Below, in pieces: positions 15,109 to 22,888 of a stretch of DNA of 64,000 nt. A model generated the notes under the pieces. That model was not told the origin of the DNA. It saw nothing but the letters and a program-made list of their open reading frames with translations, and ran no database searches. Within the stretch, counting starts at the first letter, position 1. Each line of letters starts with the position of its first letter. This DNA is from an uncultured Acidobacteriota bacterium (lineage in GTDB: Bacteria > Acidobacteriota > Vicinamibacteria > Vicinamibacterales > CAVVIG01), in the NCBI GenBank assembly GCA_902825985.1, contig CADEDC010000003.1, positions 74,926 to 138,925 on the forward strand, written 5' to 3'. The translations under genes and the position numbers were made by a program.

Positions 15109-15747
15109 ATGCGGCAACCGACCAAAGAACAGATCCGAGACGAGCAGTTGCTGAGCCGACTTCAGGCCGGGCACGATGGTGCCCTGGCGGATGTGGCCGA
15201 CGCCTATGGCGGGAAGATCTACCAGCTGGCGTTTCGCTACCTGCGGAACAAGGAAGATGCCGAAGAGGTGGTGCAGGACGTCCTGTACAAGGTGTACCGC
15301 AACGTCGCGGCCTTCCGAGGTGATGCGGCGCTCTCTTCCTGGATCTACCGGATCACCTTCAATACGGCGATGTCGCGACTGCGCACGGCCCGCTACCAGC
15401 GCGCCCAACAGGAAGATTCGAGCCTGCTGAACGGCTCGCCCGACGAGAACGGCAACACGCCGCGCTTCGAGATTGCCGATTGGTCGGACATGGCGGACGA
15501 ACGGGTGCTCCGGTCGCAGCTCCGCAAGCGGGTGATGCGGGCGATTCTGGCGCTGCCAGCCATCTACCGGGCGCCGGTGGTGCTGCGTGACCTGCAGGGC
15601 ATGTCGACGGAGGAGGCGAGCGCCCGGCTGCGCGTCAAGGACCAAACACTGAAGTCGCGGCTGCACCGTGGCCGCGTCATTCTGAGGAAGCAGCTGGCCG
15701 ACTTCGCTGGCGGCCTCAGCCTGCACCACGCCTTCGGCACGTCCTGA
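15109..15747 (+). CDS. ECF-type RNA polymerase sigma factor
   Basis: A 212-residue sigma-70 family factor of the extracytoplasmic type. Region 2 spans about 35-100 (AFRYLRNKEDAEEVVQDVLYK shortened here to RNKEDAEEVVQDV, then SSWIYRITFNTA). Region 4 spans about 145-200, with ALPAIYRAPVVLRDLQGMS and LRVKDQTLKSRLHRGR. It lacks an adjacent anti-sigma gene: the next gene is convergent and encodes a dehydrogenase-like protein. The C-terminal tail has a His-His pair but is not a zinc-finger domain. The target promoters are unknown. Confidence 0.88.
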   Translation: MRQPTKEQIRDEQLLSRLQAGHDGALADVADAYGGKIYQLAFRYLRNKEDAEEVVQDVLYKVYRNVAAFRGDAALSSWIYRITFNTAMSRLRTARYQRAQQEDSSLLNGSPDENGNTPRFEIADWSDMADERVLRSQLRKRVMRAILALPAIYRAPVVLRDLQGMSTEEASARLRVKDQTLKSRLHRGRVILRKQLADFAGGLSLHHAFGTS

Positions 15748-15763
15748 CCTGCGAGCCGCCGTC

Positions 15764-16606
15764 TCACAGCATCGTCGCGTTGTCGAGCGCCACCCGATCG
15801 AGTCCCGAGAGTGGTGGCAGCTCGACCCGCTCGATGCCGGCCGATCCGAGTACCACCGGAACGGCGCCGGTCCTCGCCTTCACACCCACCGAGTCGTCCG
15901 GCGCCATGAACACGCAGAGCCCCCGTCGCGAACGCCCGAGCACGCCCATCACCGCCAGGGCCGCAGCACTGGCGAGCGACAGCGGTCCCGGCGGCCACAT
16001 GGGCGCCACGCGGGCGGCCAGCCGCCGCCGGGCCGGACCGTCCAGCAACCGGTCGGCCGCGTACCCTCCGATCGTCATGTCGGACCAGGGGATGACGACG
16101 TGGTGGGGCGGGACGCCGAGAAGCGCCAGGGCGACCTCGGATCCGGACCGGTCGGCTTCGAGCGCCGCGATCGCCCGGACGGCCGAAGCCAGGGCCTCCG
16201 GGGCGGTGCCGAAGACCTGCTGCCGAGGCATCTTCAGCTCACGCACGGCTCGCTCGACGAGCGGCGCATGACCGGCACCGGCGCAAATCACCAGCCGTGG
16301 CCCGCCGCCGTGCGACAGGCGCCGCAACAGCGGCACCGCGTTCTCCACCGACCATTCGCCGCCCTTCGCCGTGTCGGCCAGCACGACGATCGGGGCGCCG
16401 ACGGCCAGGAACAGGTCGGTGCCGCCGGTGACCTGTGTCGCGAACCCTGCCGCCGGGGCCGACTGCATGATGTCGAGGGCCTTGCCGGCGGCGATTTGCC
16501 CAGCCTCGTCGACCAGGGCGACCGATGCGGCTGCGTCGCGGCGGGCGAGCAGGAACGCCAGCTCTCCACCCAGCGGACCGGCTCCAACGATGACGACCTG
16601 AGGCAT
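15764..16606 (-). CDS. Malate/lactate dehydrogenase-like protein lacking catalytic residues
   Basis: A 280-residue Rossmann protein. The nucleotide-binding VVIVGAGPLGGELAF, the GKALDIMQSAP segment and the C-terminal VPVVLGSAGIERVELPPL clearly belong to the MDH/LDH family. The substrate-loop arginines (normally in a PRKPGMSR-like loop) are replaced by LADTAKGGEWS. The catalytic Asp/Arg (LDxxR) segment reads GTAPEALASAVR, and the GGHGDxMVP His motif reads GVPPHHVVIP. It is also shorter than the usual 310 residues. It probably binds NAD(P) but is not an active malate dehydrogenase. Confidence 0.75.
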   Translation of the reverse strand: MPQVVIVGAGPLGGELAFLLARRDAAASVALVDEAGQIAAGKALDIMQSAPAAGFATQVTGGTDLFLAVGAPIVVLADTAKGGEWSVENAVPLLRRLSHGGGPRLVICAGAGHAPLVERAVRELKMPRQQVFGTAPEALASAVRAIAALEADRSGSEVALALLGVPPHHVVIPWSDMTIGGYAADRLLDGPARRRLAARVAPMWPPGPLSLASAAALAVMGVLGRSRRGLCVFMAPDDSVGVKARTGAVPVVLGSAGIERVELPPLSGLDRVALDNATML

Positions 16607-16616
16607 GCGCGGGAAC

Positions 16617-16624
16617 TATTATGA
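16617..16624. promoter_or_regulatory. Overlapping back-to-back -10 elements
   Basis: TATTAT on the plus strand (16617-16622) ends 6 nt before the SDR ATG. The same bases read CATAAT on the minus strand (16624-16619), 12 nt before the MDH-like ATG. One symmetric AT-rich box can therefore drive both genes, and the SDR mRNA would be leaderless. Confidence 0.5.
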
Positions 16625-16628
16625 GGGG

Positions 16629-17357
16629 ATGACTCCACAGAACCTGACGGGAAAAGTCGCTCTCGTGACCGGAGGGTCGCGCGGTATCGGAATGGCGATT
16701 GCGGCCGGCATGGTGGCGGAGGGGATGCACGTCGCGATTACCGGACGGAACGACGCCCATCTGCTCGCCGCGAAGCACAAGATCGGCGACTCCGGTCCCG
16801 GCCGGCTCGAGACGATCGAGGCCGACGTCCGGCGCCACGAGGACGTCGAGCGAACGATCGACACCGTGGTGCTCGCCTACGGCGGACTGGACGTCCTGGT
16901 GAACAACGCCGGCATCGGCATCTTCACGCACGTCGCCGACATGACGCCCGAGCAGTGGGCGTCGACGATCGACACCAACCTCACCGGCGTTTACAACTGC
17001 TGTCACCTCGCGATTCCGCAGCTCCGCAAGCGCGGCGGCGGCTACATCATCAACGTCAGCAGCCTGGCCGGCAAGAACGCCTTCGTCGGGGCCGCCGCCT
17101 ACTGCGCGTCGAAAGCCGGCCTGAACGCGTTCAGCGAGGCGCTGATGCTCGAGGTCCGGCAGGAGAACATTCGCGTCACCTACGTCATGCCGGGCTCGGT
17201 CGCGACCGGGTTCAGCGGCGGCGACGAGCAGAAGGGGGCCGACTGGAAGATTGGCGCGGCCGACATCGGCCAGATCGTCCTCGACCTGCTGCACATGGAT
17301 CCTCGGACACTGCCCAGCCGCATCGAAGTCCGCCCGTCGCGTCCGCCGGCGAAGTAA
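16629..17357 (+). CDS. Short-chain dehydrogenase/reductase
   Basis: A 242-residue classical SDR, probably an NAD(P)H-dependent 3-oxoacyl-ACP reductase-like enzyme. It has the cofactor motif TGGSRGIG, NNAG, the catalytic Ser in INVSSLAGK, and YCASK with the catalytic Tyr and Lys. The region after PGSVATGF is slightly short. The ATG at 16629 is chosen over 16605 because the -10 box is 6 nt upstream and family similarity starts there. The substrate cannot be inferred. Confidence 0.88.
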   Translation: MTPQNLTGKVALVTGGSRGIGMAIAAGMVAEGMHVAITGRNDAHLLAAKHKIGDSGPGRLETIEADVRRHEDVERTIDTVVLAYGGLDVLVNNAGIGIFTHVADMTPEQWASTIDTNLTGVYNCCHLAIPQLRKRGGGYIINVSSLAGKNAFVGAAAYCASKAGLNAFSEALMLEVRQENIRVTYVMPGSVATGFSGGDEQKGADWKIGAADIGQIVLDLLHMDPRTLPSRIEVRPSRPPAK

Positions 17358-17428
17358 CAGCTGACCTGCCGGGCCTCCGTGATGGTCTGACCCGGAACCT
17401 TGAAACCGCAAAGAAGTCAGGGCCCACC

Positions 17429-17689
17429 ATGTCCGTACTCGACAAACACCGCGATGCGCTCGACGTGCATGAAACGATGATGGGTCAGGCGAGAGGACGT
17501 TTGGCGGTGGCGCTGGACCTGCTCACCGACTCGCTCGCACTGGTCGGGCAACACGGGGTCTACTGCCGGAGCGAGCGGCTGCCCGGACAGCCGAAGATGG
17601 ACATAGCCCTCGTCCTCGAACGGCTGGAGGATGCCAAGCAGCTCGTGCAGAGCGCCATGGCTGAGATCAGACAGCCATCGGCTGGGTAG
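17429..17689 (+). CDS. Small hypothetical helical protein
   Basis: An 86-residue frame of mixed helical character (RGRLAVALDLLTDSLALVG, then IALVLERLEDAKQLVQSAM) without signal peptide or known motif. Codon choice resembles neighbouring genes and it fills the space between the SDR and the kinase-like gene. No convincing ribosome site is seen, so translation is uncertain. Confidence 0.4.
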   Translation: MSVLDKHRDALDVHETMMGQARGRLAVALDLLTDSLALVGQHGVYCRSERLPGQPKMDIALVLERLEDAKQLVQSAMAEIRQPSAG

Positions 17690-17775
17690 CCGCGCAGTCG
17701 CCGGGCTGGGGGGCTTGGAGGGCGCAATCGCGGTGCGCGCATCTTCTGCGCCTCTCGAACACGGGCGGCGATCGG

Positions 17776-17781
17776 TATAAT
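17776..17781 (+). promoter_or_regulatory. Consensus -10 (TATAAT) of the kinase-like gene
   Basis: A perfect TATAAT 10 nt before the ATG, giving an expected leader of only 3-5 nt. The -35 region is not recognisable. Confidence 0.5.
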
Positions 17782-17791
17782 CGACGCCTCG

Positions 17792-18952
17792 ATGCAGGAA
17801 TCGTTCGGCGAGTACAAAGTCCTGGAGCGGGTCGGTGCCGGCTCGACGGCAGAAGTCTTCCGCGCTCGTGACACACGAGCCGGTCGCACGGCCGCCATCA
17901 AGGTCCTCACGTCGGACGTGGCGATCGACCCGGTCCGCGGTCAACCGATAGCCGACGAGGCATTTCTCGCCATCTCACTCGGGCATCCCAACGCCGCGGC
18001 GCTGTACGAGGTCGGGGAGCAGGACGGTCGTCCGTACCTCGTGTACGAATTCATCCAGGGCCAGACGCTCAGGGCGTTGGTCGGCGGCCACCCCATCAAT
18101 CCCCGTCATGCCCTCGAGTTCGCCGCGCAGATCGCGGACACCCTCGCTGACGCCCACGCGATCGGGCTCGTGCACCGCAGCCTGCGGCCGGAGAACATCG
18201 TCGTGTCCCAGAAGGGGACCGCGAAGACCACCGACTTCGGACTCGGGCGCTACGCGACTGCCGTCGCGCAGGACATGGCCGCCCGCGGCGCCACGGTGCC
18301 GGCGATGGCCTACTGGGCGCCTGAACAGCGAACCGGGGAGGCCGATCAGCGGTCGGACATCTACACCCTCGGCTTGATCCTGGTCGAGATGCTCACCGGC
18401 CGGTTGCCGGGTGGCTCCCCATCGGATGCGCCGGTCGCGCCGCTCATCGCACCGCTCGTCGGACGCATGCTCGAGCCCAGCCCGGAACGGCGCATCGACG
18501 CGGCGGCCACTGTTGCCGCGCAGCTGCGCGAACTGGCGGCGACGCTCGAGGCGCAGCGGAACGCACCCGCAGCGCCAGCCGCGCCCCCGCCGGAGGCTGC
18601 CTCGCCGACGCGCCGGCCACCGGCACCAGCCGCCGTACCGGCGACGCCGGCGCCCGCGCCAGCACCACGATCCGGCAAGCGGGCTTCGAAAGGCGTCGTC
18701 GTCTCGAAGCCGGCGCCACCGACCGCGCCAGGCGACACGCCGGCCGTCACGGCCGGGCCGAGCGGTAGAGCCGCGGACCCCGCTCGCAAGGGTGGACAAC
18801 CGCCACGGTCCCAGCCACAGCGGCCTGCCGAACGGCCCCGACCGGGAGCGCCCGCCGCCCCGAAGGCGTCGGCGCCGTCGGCGACCGTCTGGCTCATCAC
18901 CGCGGCCGTCGCCGGCGTCGCCGCCGTACTGTGGTTCCTGCTCGCTCGCTAA
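17792..18952 (+). CDS. Serine/threonine kinase-like protein, probable pseudokinase
   Basis: A 386-residue protein with a kinase fold (about 8-260), a Pro/Ala-rich linker and one C-terminal membrane helix (WLITAAVAGVAAVLWFLL), like PknB-type kinases turned tail-in. The Gly loop VGAGSTAEVF, the ATP Lys37 (AAIKVL), Asn135 and DFG (148-150) are present. The catalytic loop reads VHRSLRPEN, so the catalytic Asp of HRD is Ser130 and the usual Lys is Arg132. It probably binds ATP but transfers phosphate poorly or not at all. An FHA protein and a receiver-like protein are encoded nearby. Confidence 0.82.
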   Translation: MQESFGEYKVLERVGAGSTAEVFRARDTRAGRTAAIKVLTSDVAIDPVRGQPIADEAFLAISLGHPNAAALYEVGEQDGRPYLVYEFIQGQTLRALVGGHPINPRHALEFAAQIADTLADAHAIGLVHRSLRPENIVVSQKGTAKTTDFGLGRYATAVAQDMAARGATVPAMAYWAPEQRTGEADQRSDIYTLGLILVEMLTGRLPGGSPSDAPVAPLIAPLVGRMLEPSPERRIDAAATVAAQLRELAATLEAQRNAPAAPAAPPPEAASPTRRPPAPAAVPATPAPAPAPRSGKRASKGVVVSKPAPPTAPGDTPAVTAGPSGRAADPARKGGQPPRSQPQRPAERPRPGAPAAPKASAPSATVWLITAAVAGVAAVLWFLLAR

Positions 18953-19311
18953 CGACCGCGCGTCAGGAGGTCCGGCAGCCGCTGCGTGAATGCCGAACGG
19001 GCCAGCACCTCGTCGGCGCCGGCCGCGCGAGCCTCCTCGATGCGCGCCGCCTGCACGTGTGACACGTAGCAGAGCGTCGGGATGTCGCGGGTCGCCGGCT
19101 CCGCCTTCAGCGCCGTGACGATGCCCACCGGATCGGTGCGCGGGTTGTCCAGGTCCAGAATCACCAGCGCCGGCGGCCGATCGCGCACCGCCGCCAGCGC
19201 CGCCTCGCGGGATCGTGCGAAACTGACCGCGACGCCCAGGCCGGTCGCAGCAGACCGGATCTTCGACGTGAACAGGAGATCGTCGAGTACGGCAAGAATC
19301 ATCGGCAGCAC
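18949..19311 (-). CDS. Stand-alone receiver-like domain, degenerate
   Basis: A 120-residue CheY-like protein. It keeps the acidic pair (LAVLDD) and a possible phospho-acceptor in LVILDLDNPRTDP. The conserved Thr/Ser site is shifted (YVSHV) and the essential Lys near the end is Arg (VLARSAF). It may be a pseudo-receiver. The start is GTG 19311 or ATG 19302. Its stop overlaps that of the convergent pseudokinase gene by 4 bp. Confidence 0.68.
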   Translation of the reverse strand: MLPMILAVLDDLLFTSKIRSAATGLGVAVSFARSREAALAAVRDRPPALVILDLDNPRTDPVGIVTALKAEPATRDIPTLCYVSHVQAARIEEARAAGADEVLARSAFTQRLPDLLTRGR

Positions 19312-19314
19312 ACC

Positions 19315-19962
19315 ATGTTACAGATAGAAACCCAGGCCGTCGGCCCGTTCATGAAAAACGGATTCATCGTCGCCTGCGAGCGGACGCGGCAGGCGGTCTA
19401 TATCGATCCGGGCGACGAGGTGAGCGGGCTGCTGGCGTACGCGAAGCGGCACGATCTCGCGATTCAGCACATTCTGCTGACTCACGCGCACGTCGACCAC
19501 GTGTCCGGTGTGGCTGCCGCCCGGCGCGCCCTCGGGGTGCGCATCTACCTGCATCGCGACGATGAGTTCCTGTACGAGGATGCGGTGCAGCACGGCCTGC
19601 TCTTCGGCCTGCAGGTCGAGCCGCCGCCGCCAGTGGACGAGTATTACTCCCCGGGCCAGGTCATCGCATTCGGCGACTATGAAGTCCGGCCGCACCACAC
19701 GCCCGGCCACTGTCCGGGCGGGGTCTGCCTGCAGGTCGGCAAAATCGGCGAGGCGGGTCAGGATCTCTTCGTCGGCGACACGCTGTTCGCAGGCTCGATC
19801 GGTCGTACGGACCTTCCGGGCGGAGACTATCAGACGCTCATCGCCTCCATCCGCGACGTGCTCTTCCGGTTCGGCGACGGGGCGCGGGTATATCCCGGGC
19901 ACGGCCCGGCCACGACCATCGGTCAGGAGCGGCGGACCAACCCGTTTCTGCAGGCGGAGTAG
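19315..19962 (+). CDS. MBL-fold hydrolase, glyoxalase II-like
   Basis: A 215-residue metallo-beta-lactamase-fold protein. The metal-binding motif is THAHVDH, with later ligands in HTPGHCPGG, the Asp in FVGDTLF and the His in YPGHGPATT. This pattern is that of GloB-like thioester hydrolases. The substrate is uncertain. The start lies 4 nt from the divergent receiver gene's start, so the two must share regulatory DNA. Confidence 0.85.
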   Translation: MLQIETQAVGPFMKNGFIVACERTRQAVYIDPGDEVSGLLAYAKRHDLAIQHILLTHAHVDHVSGVAAARRALGVRIYLHRDDEFLYEDAVQHGLLFGLQVEPPPPVDEYYSPGQVIAFGDYEVRPHHTPGHCPGGVCLQVGKIGEAGQDLFVGDTLFAGSIGRTDLPGGDYQTLIASIRDVLFRFGDGARVYPGHGPATTIGQERRTNPFLQAE

Positions 19963-19973
19963 GGCAGCCCGGC

Positions 19974-20273
19974 TCAGCTCTCGGCGACCCGTTCGACCTT
20001 GAGGGCGACCCGGCCGATCTGAAGCATGTCGCCGCTGCGCACCCGTGCCCGGTCGACCCGCTTGCCGTTCACGTAGGTGCCGTTCGTGCTCTCGAGGTCG
20101 ATGACGTCGATCCGGTCGTCGGCGACTTCGAGCCGGCAGTGCAGCCGCGACACGAGGGCGGCTTCGACGATGAAATCGGCCCGCGGCGCCCGTCCCAGGG
20201 TCTTGATGGTGCCTGGCGCGATCCGGAACACCACCGGGTCGGCGTCCGTCTCTGCACTGTGCAGGATCCACAT
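19974..20273 (-). CDS. FHA domain protein
   Basis: A 99-residue protein that is essentially one forkhead-associated domain. It shows the phosphothreonine-binding pattern GRAPRADF, SRLHCRL and STNGTYVNG. Such domains bind Thr-phosphorylated partners. GACAAT, a possible -10, lies 6 nt before the ATG. Its closeness to the kinase-like gene suggests a shared signalling role, although that kinase looks inactive. Confidence 0.85.
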   Translation of the reverse strand: MWILHSAETDADPVVFRIAPGTIKTLGRAPRADFIVEAALVSRLHCRLEVADDRIDVIDLESTNGTYVNGKRVDRARVRSGDMLQIGRVALKVERVAES

Positions 20274-20356
20274 GCAGGCATTGTCTCACGGCGGACCCGC
20301 ATCCGCCGGGCTGGCCGGCGACGAACTTCGGCCGCCGCAACTTCGTAAGGTGGATC

Positions 20357-21565
20357 ATGAGCCAGGCAACTCGTCGGAGCCGGAAAGCTCTCCTCTACGC
20401 GCTGGTGGCGCTGGCTGCCGTCGGCGTCGGCGTCGCCGGATACGGCAGCTTGAAAGGCGCCTCGGCGGACGTCGACCCGTCGCAACTGGCCACCGTCGAA
20501 CTCGGCACCATGGTGCAGTCGGTGGTGGCGACCGGCAAGGTCGAGCCGATCACGAAGGTCGAGATCAAGTCGAAGGCGAACGGCATCATCAAGGCGCTGC
20601 CGCTCGACATCGATGACGCGGTCGACGAAGGCGACATCCTGGCTGAACTCGACAAGGATCAGCTGCAGGCGGCACAGCGCGGCGCCGAGGCGAACCTGCT
20701 GGCGGCGCGGGCGGCTCTCGAGGCCGCTGCCGCCCAGCTCCAGAAGAACATCGTCGAAGCCGAAGGGCCCGACGTGGCGTTCGCCCGCCGCGCCCTCGAG
20801 CGGGCGCAGTCGCTGTTCGCGCAGCGGCTGGTGGCGCAGTCCGGGTTGGACGACGCGCAGAGCGCGCTCGACGTCGCCGAGAATCGCCGGCGGGCCGCCG
20901 AGTCGCAGCTGGCGGTGAGCCGCGCCCGGGTCGCCGAGGCGCGCGCGCAAGTGGCTCAAGCACAGGCGGCGGCCGATCGCGCCGCCGAGGATCTCGCAAA
21001 CGCGACGCTGCGCGCACCGATTCGCGGCACGATCCTGAGCCGGGACGTCGAGATCGGCAGTCCCGTGTCGTCCATCCTGAATCTCGGCGCCAACGGCTCG
21101 CTCATCATGACGCTCGGCGACATCGATCAGGTGTTCGTCCGCGGCAAGGTGGACGAGGCCGACATCGGTCGCGTGCAGTTCAATCAGCTGGCCCGCATCC
21201 GGGTCGAGACGTTCAAGGACAAGGTGTTCACCGGCCGTGTCACCAAGATCTCGCCGATGGGGACCGAGAAGGACAACGTCACGAGTTTCGAGGTCCGGGT
21301 CTCCATCGACAACCCGGGCAAGGAGCTCAAGGCCAACATGACGGCGAACGCCGAGATCGTCCTGCAGGAGTTCCCCGGCTCGCTGCTGCTCCCGGAGGCC
21401 GCGATCAGCTACGACGCGCAGCGACAGGCGTCGGTCGACGTCATCGATCCGGTGGCGAAGGGCGGCCGTCGCTCGGTGCCGGTGCGAGTCGGGGTCGGCA
21501 ACGGCACCAGAATCCAGGTGCTCGAGGGGTTGAAGGTCGGCGACCGGGTCATTCTGCCGTCCTAG
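20357..21565 (+). CDS. Periplasmic adaptor (membrane fusion protein), MacA-like
   Basis: A 402-residue HlyD/MacA-type adaptor. An N-terminal membrane anchor (LLYALVALAAVGVGVAGY) is followed by a biotinyl-lipoyl-like half motif (VEIKSKANGIIKALP), a long Ala/Gln/Arg-rich coiled coil (about 100-215), the second lipoyl half (TLRAPIRGTILSRDVEIGSPV) and a beta-barrel. It works with an inner-membrane exporter. Two MacB-like permeases follow immediately (10 and 17 nt gaps), forming a tripartite efflux operon without a visible ATPase or outer-membrane channel. Confidence 0.9.
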   Translation: MSQATRRSRKALLYALVALAAVGVGVAGYGSLKGASADVDPSQLATVELGTMVQSVVATGKVEPITKVEIKSKANGIIKALPLDIDDAVDEGDILAELDKDQLQAAQRGAEANLLAARAALEAAAAQLQKNIVEAEGPDVAFARRALERAQSLFAQRLVAQSGLDDAQSALDVAENRRRAAESQLAVSRARVAEARAQVAQAQAAADRAAEDLANATLRAPIRGTILSRDVEIGSPVSSILNLGANGSLIMTLGDIDQVFVRGKVDEADIGRVQFNQLARIRVETFKDKVFTGRVTKISPMGTEKDNVTSFEVRVSIDNPGKELKANMTANAEIVLQEFPGSLLLPEAAISYDAQRQASVDVIDPVAKGGRRSVPVRVGVGNGTRIQVLEGLKVGDRVILPS

Positions 21566-21575
21566 GACGTCCGCG

Positions 21576-22871
21576 ATGCGCGAGGCCCTCGTCCAGTCGC
21601 TCGACAATCTCCGCGCCAACCGGCTGCGCAGCTTGCTCACGATGTTCGGGATCATGTGGGGCATGGTCTCCATCGTCATCCTCTCGGCGACCGGCGAGGG
21701 TTTCCGGCTCGGCAACGAACACGTGCTGCAAGAACTCGGTCGCAACGTCGGCATCATCTGGGGCAACCGCACCACGCTGCAGGCCGGCGGCGAGCGCGCC
21801 GGGCGGCGGATCTTCCTCAGCGTCGACGACGCGCGGGCGGTGGCGGCGGAATCGTCGATGGTCGCGGTCGTCAGTCCGGAGCTGGAGCGCGGCGGTGTCA
21901 GCGTCAAGAGCCCGTACAACGCCGCGAACGCCCGCATCACCGGCGTCGAGCCGCAGTACCAGGGCATCCGCACCATCGAGGTGGCCAGCGGCCGGAATCT
22001 CTCCGTCACCGACGAGCAGCAGCGGGCCCGGGTGGCCATCCTCGGCCACGACGTCGCCAGGCAGCTGTTCGGCACGCGTCCGGTCGTCGACGAGACGGTC
22101 GCCATCAACGGCCTGCCGTACACCGTCGTCGGACGCATCCGTCTCAAGGAACAGGACAGCAACTACAACGGTCCCGACAACAACAAGGTCTTCATCCCGT
22201 TCTCGACGATGATGCAGGACCTGCCGCGCACCGACGCGCCGGTCGGCTCGGTCTCGAACATCGTCGTCGCGCCGCGGCCGGAGGTCATCGCGCAGCTGCC
22301 GACCGTGCTCGAGCGGCGGCGCGGGCGCATCGACGACATCGACTGGCCGCTCGAGAAGAACATCCGCGGCATCCTGGCGCGCCGCCACGGCTTCGACCCG
22401 GACGACCGCGAGGCGCTGAGCATGTGGGACACCTCGCTCGAGACCCTGATGTTCAGCCGCATGGTCGACCGGATGCGCGACTTCTTCGTCCTCGTCGGAC
22501 TGGTGACGTTGACGCTCGGGGGCATCGGCGTGATGAACATCATGCTGGTCGCGGTCAAGGAGCGGACCCGCGAGATCGGCGTGCGCAAGGCGCTCGGCGC
22601 GACGACGAACGCCATCCAGCGGCAGTTCTTCCTCGAAGGCCTGTTCCTCGCCCTGGTCAGCGGCGCCATCGGCATGGGGCTCGCCCTCGGCCTCTGCGCG
22701 CTGGTCAACCTCGCGCCGATGCCGCCGCGGTTCTCCGGCATGATCGTCTCGCCGCAGAGCGGTCTGATGGCGCTCGGCGTGCTCATCGCGATCGGCGTCG
22801 TCACCGCCACGTATCCGGCCCGCCGCGCCGCGGAGCTGCCACCGGTCGAAGCCCTGCGCTTCGAGCTCTAG
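21576..22871 (+). CDS. MacB/FtsX-type ABC permease
   Basis: A 431-residue permease. It has one N-terminal membrane helix, a MacB periplasmic core domain (about 45-270), then three helices with the FtsX signature GGIGVMNIMLVAVKERTREI and GVRKALGA. There is no nucleotide-binding domain; the ATPase must be encoded elsewhere. It partners the adaptor upstream and the second permease downstream, possibly as a heterodimer. Confidence 0.9.
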   Translation: MREALVQSLDNLRANRLRSLLTMFGIMWGMVSIVILSATGEGFRLGNEHVLQELGRNVGIIWGNRTTLQAGGERAGRRIFLSVDDARAVAAESSMVAVVSPELERGGVSVKSPYNAANARITGVEPQYQGIRTIEVASGRNLSVTDEQQRARVAILGHDVARQLFGTRPVVDETVAINGLPYTVVGRIRLKEQDSNYNGPDNNKVFIPFSTMMQDLPRTDAPVGSVSNIVVAPRPEVIAQLPTVLERRRGRIDDIDWPLEKNIRGILARRHGFDPDDREALSMWDTSLETLMFSRMVDRMRDFFVLVGLVTLTLGGIGVMNIMLVAVKERTREIGVRKALGATTNAIQRQFFLEGLFLALVSGAIGMGLALGLCALVNLAPMPPRFSGMIVSPQSGLMALGVLIAIGVVTATYPARRAAELPPVEALRFEL

Positions 22872-22888
22872 ACGGCCGAGGCCCTGCC

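Noticed and set aside
20069-22162. A 697-codon minus-strand frame
   Set aside because: It is antisense to the adaptor and permease genes, which have clear family motifs; its composition is typical of a GC-rich shadow frame.
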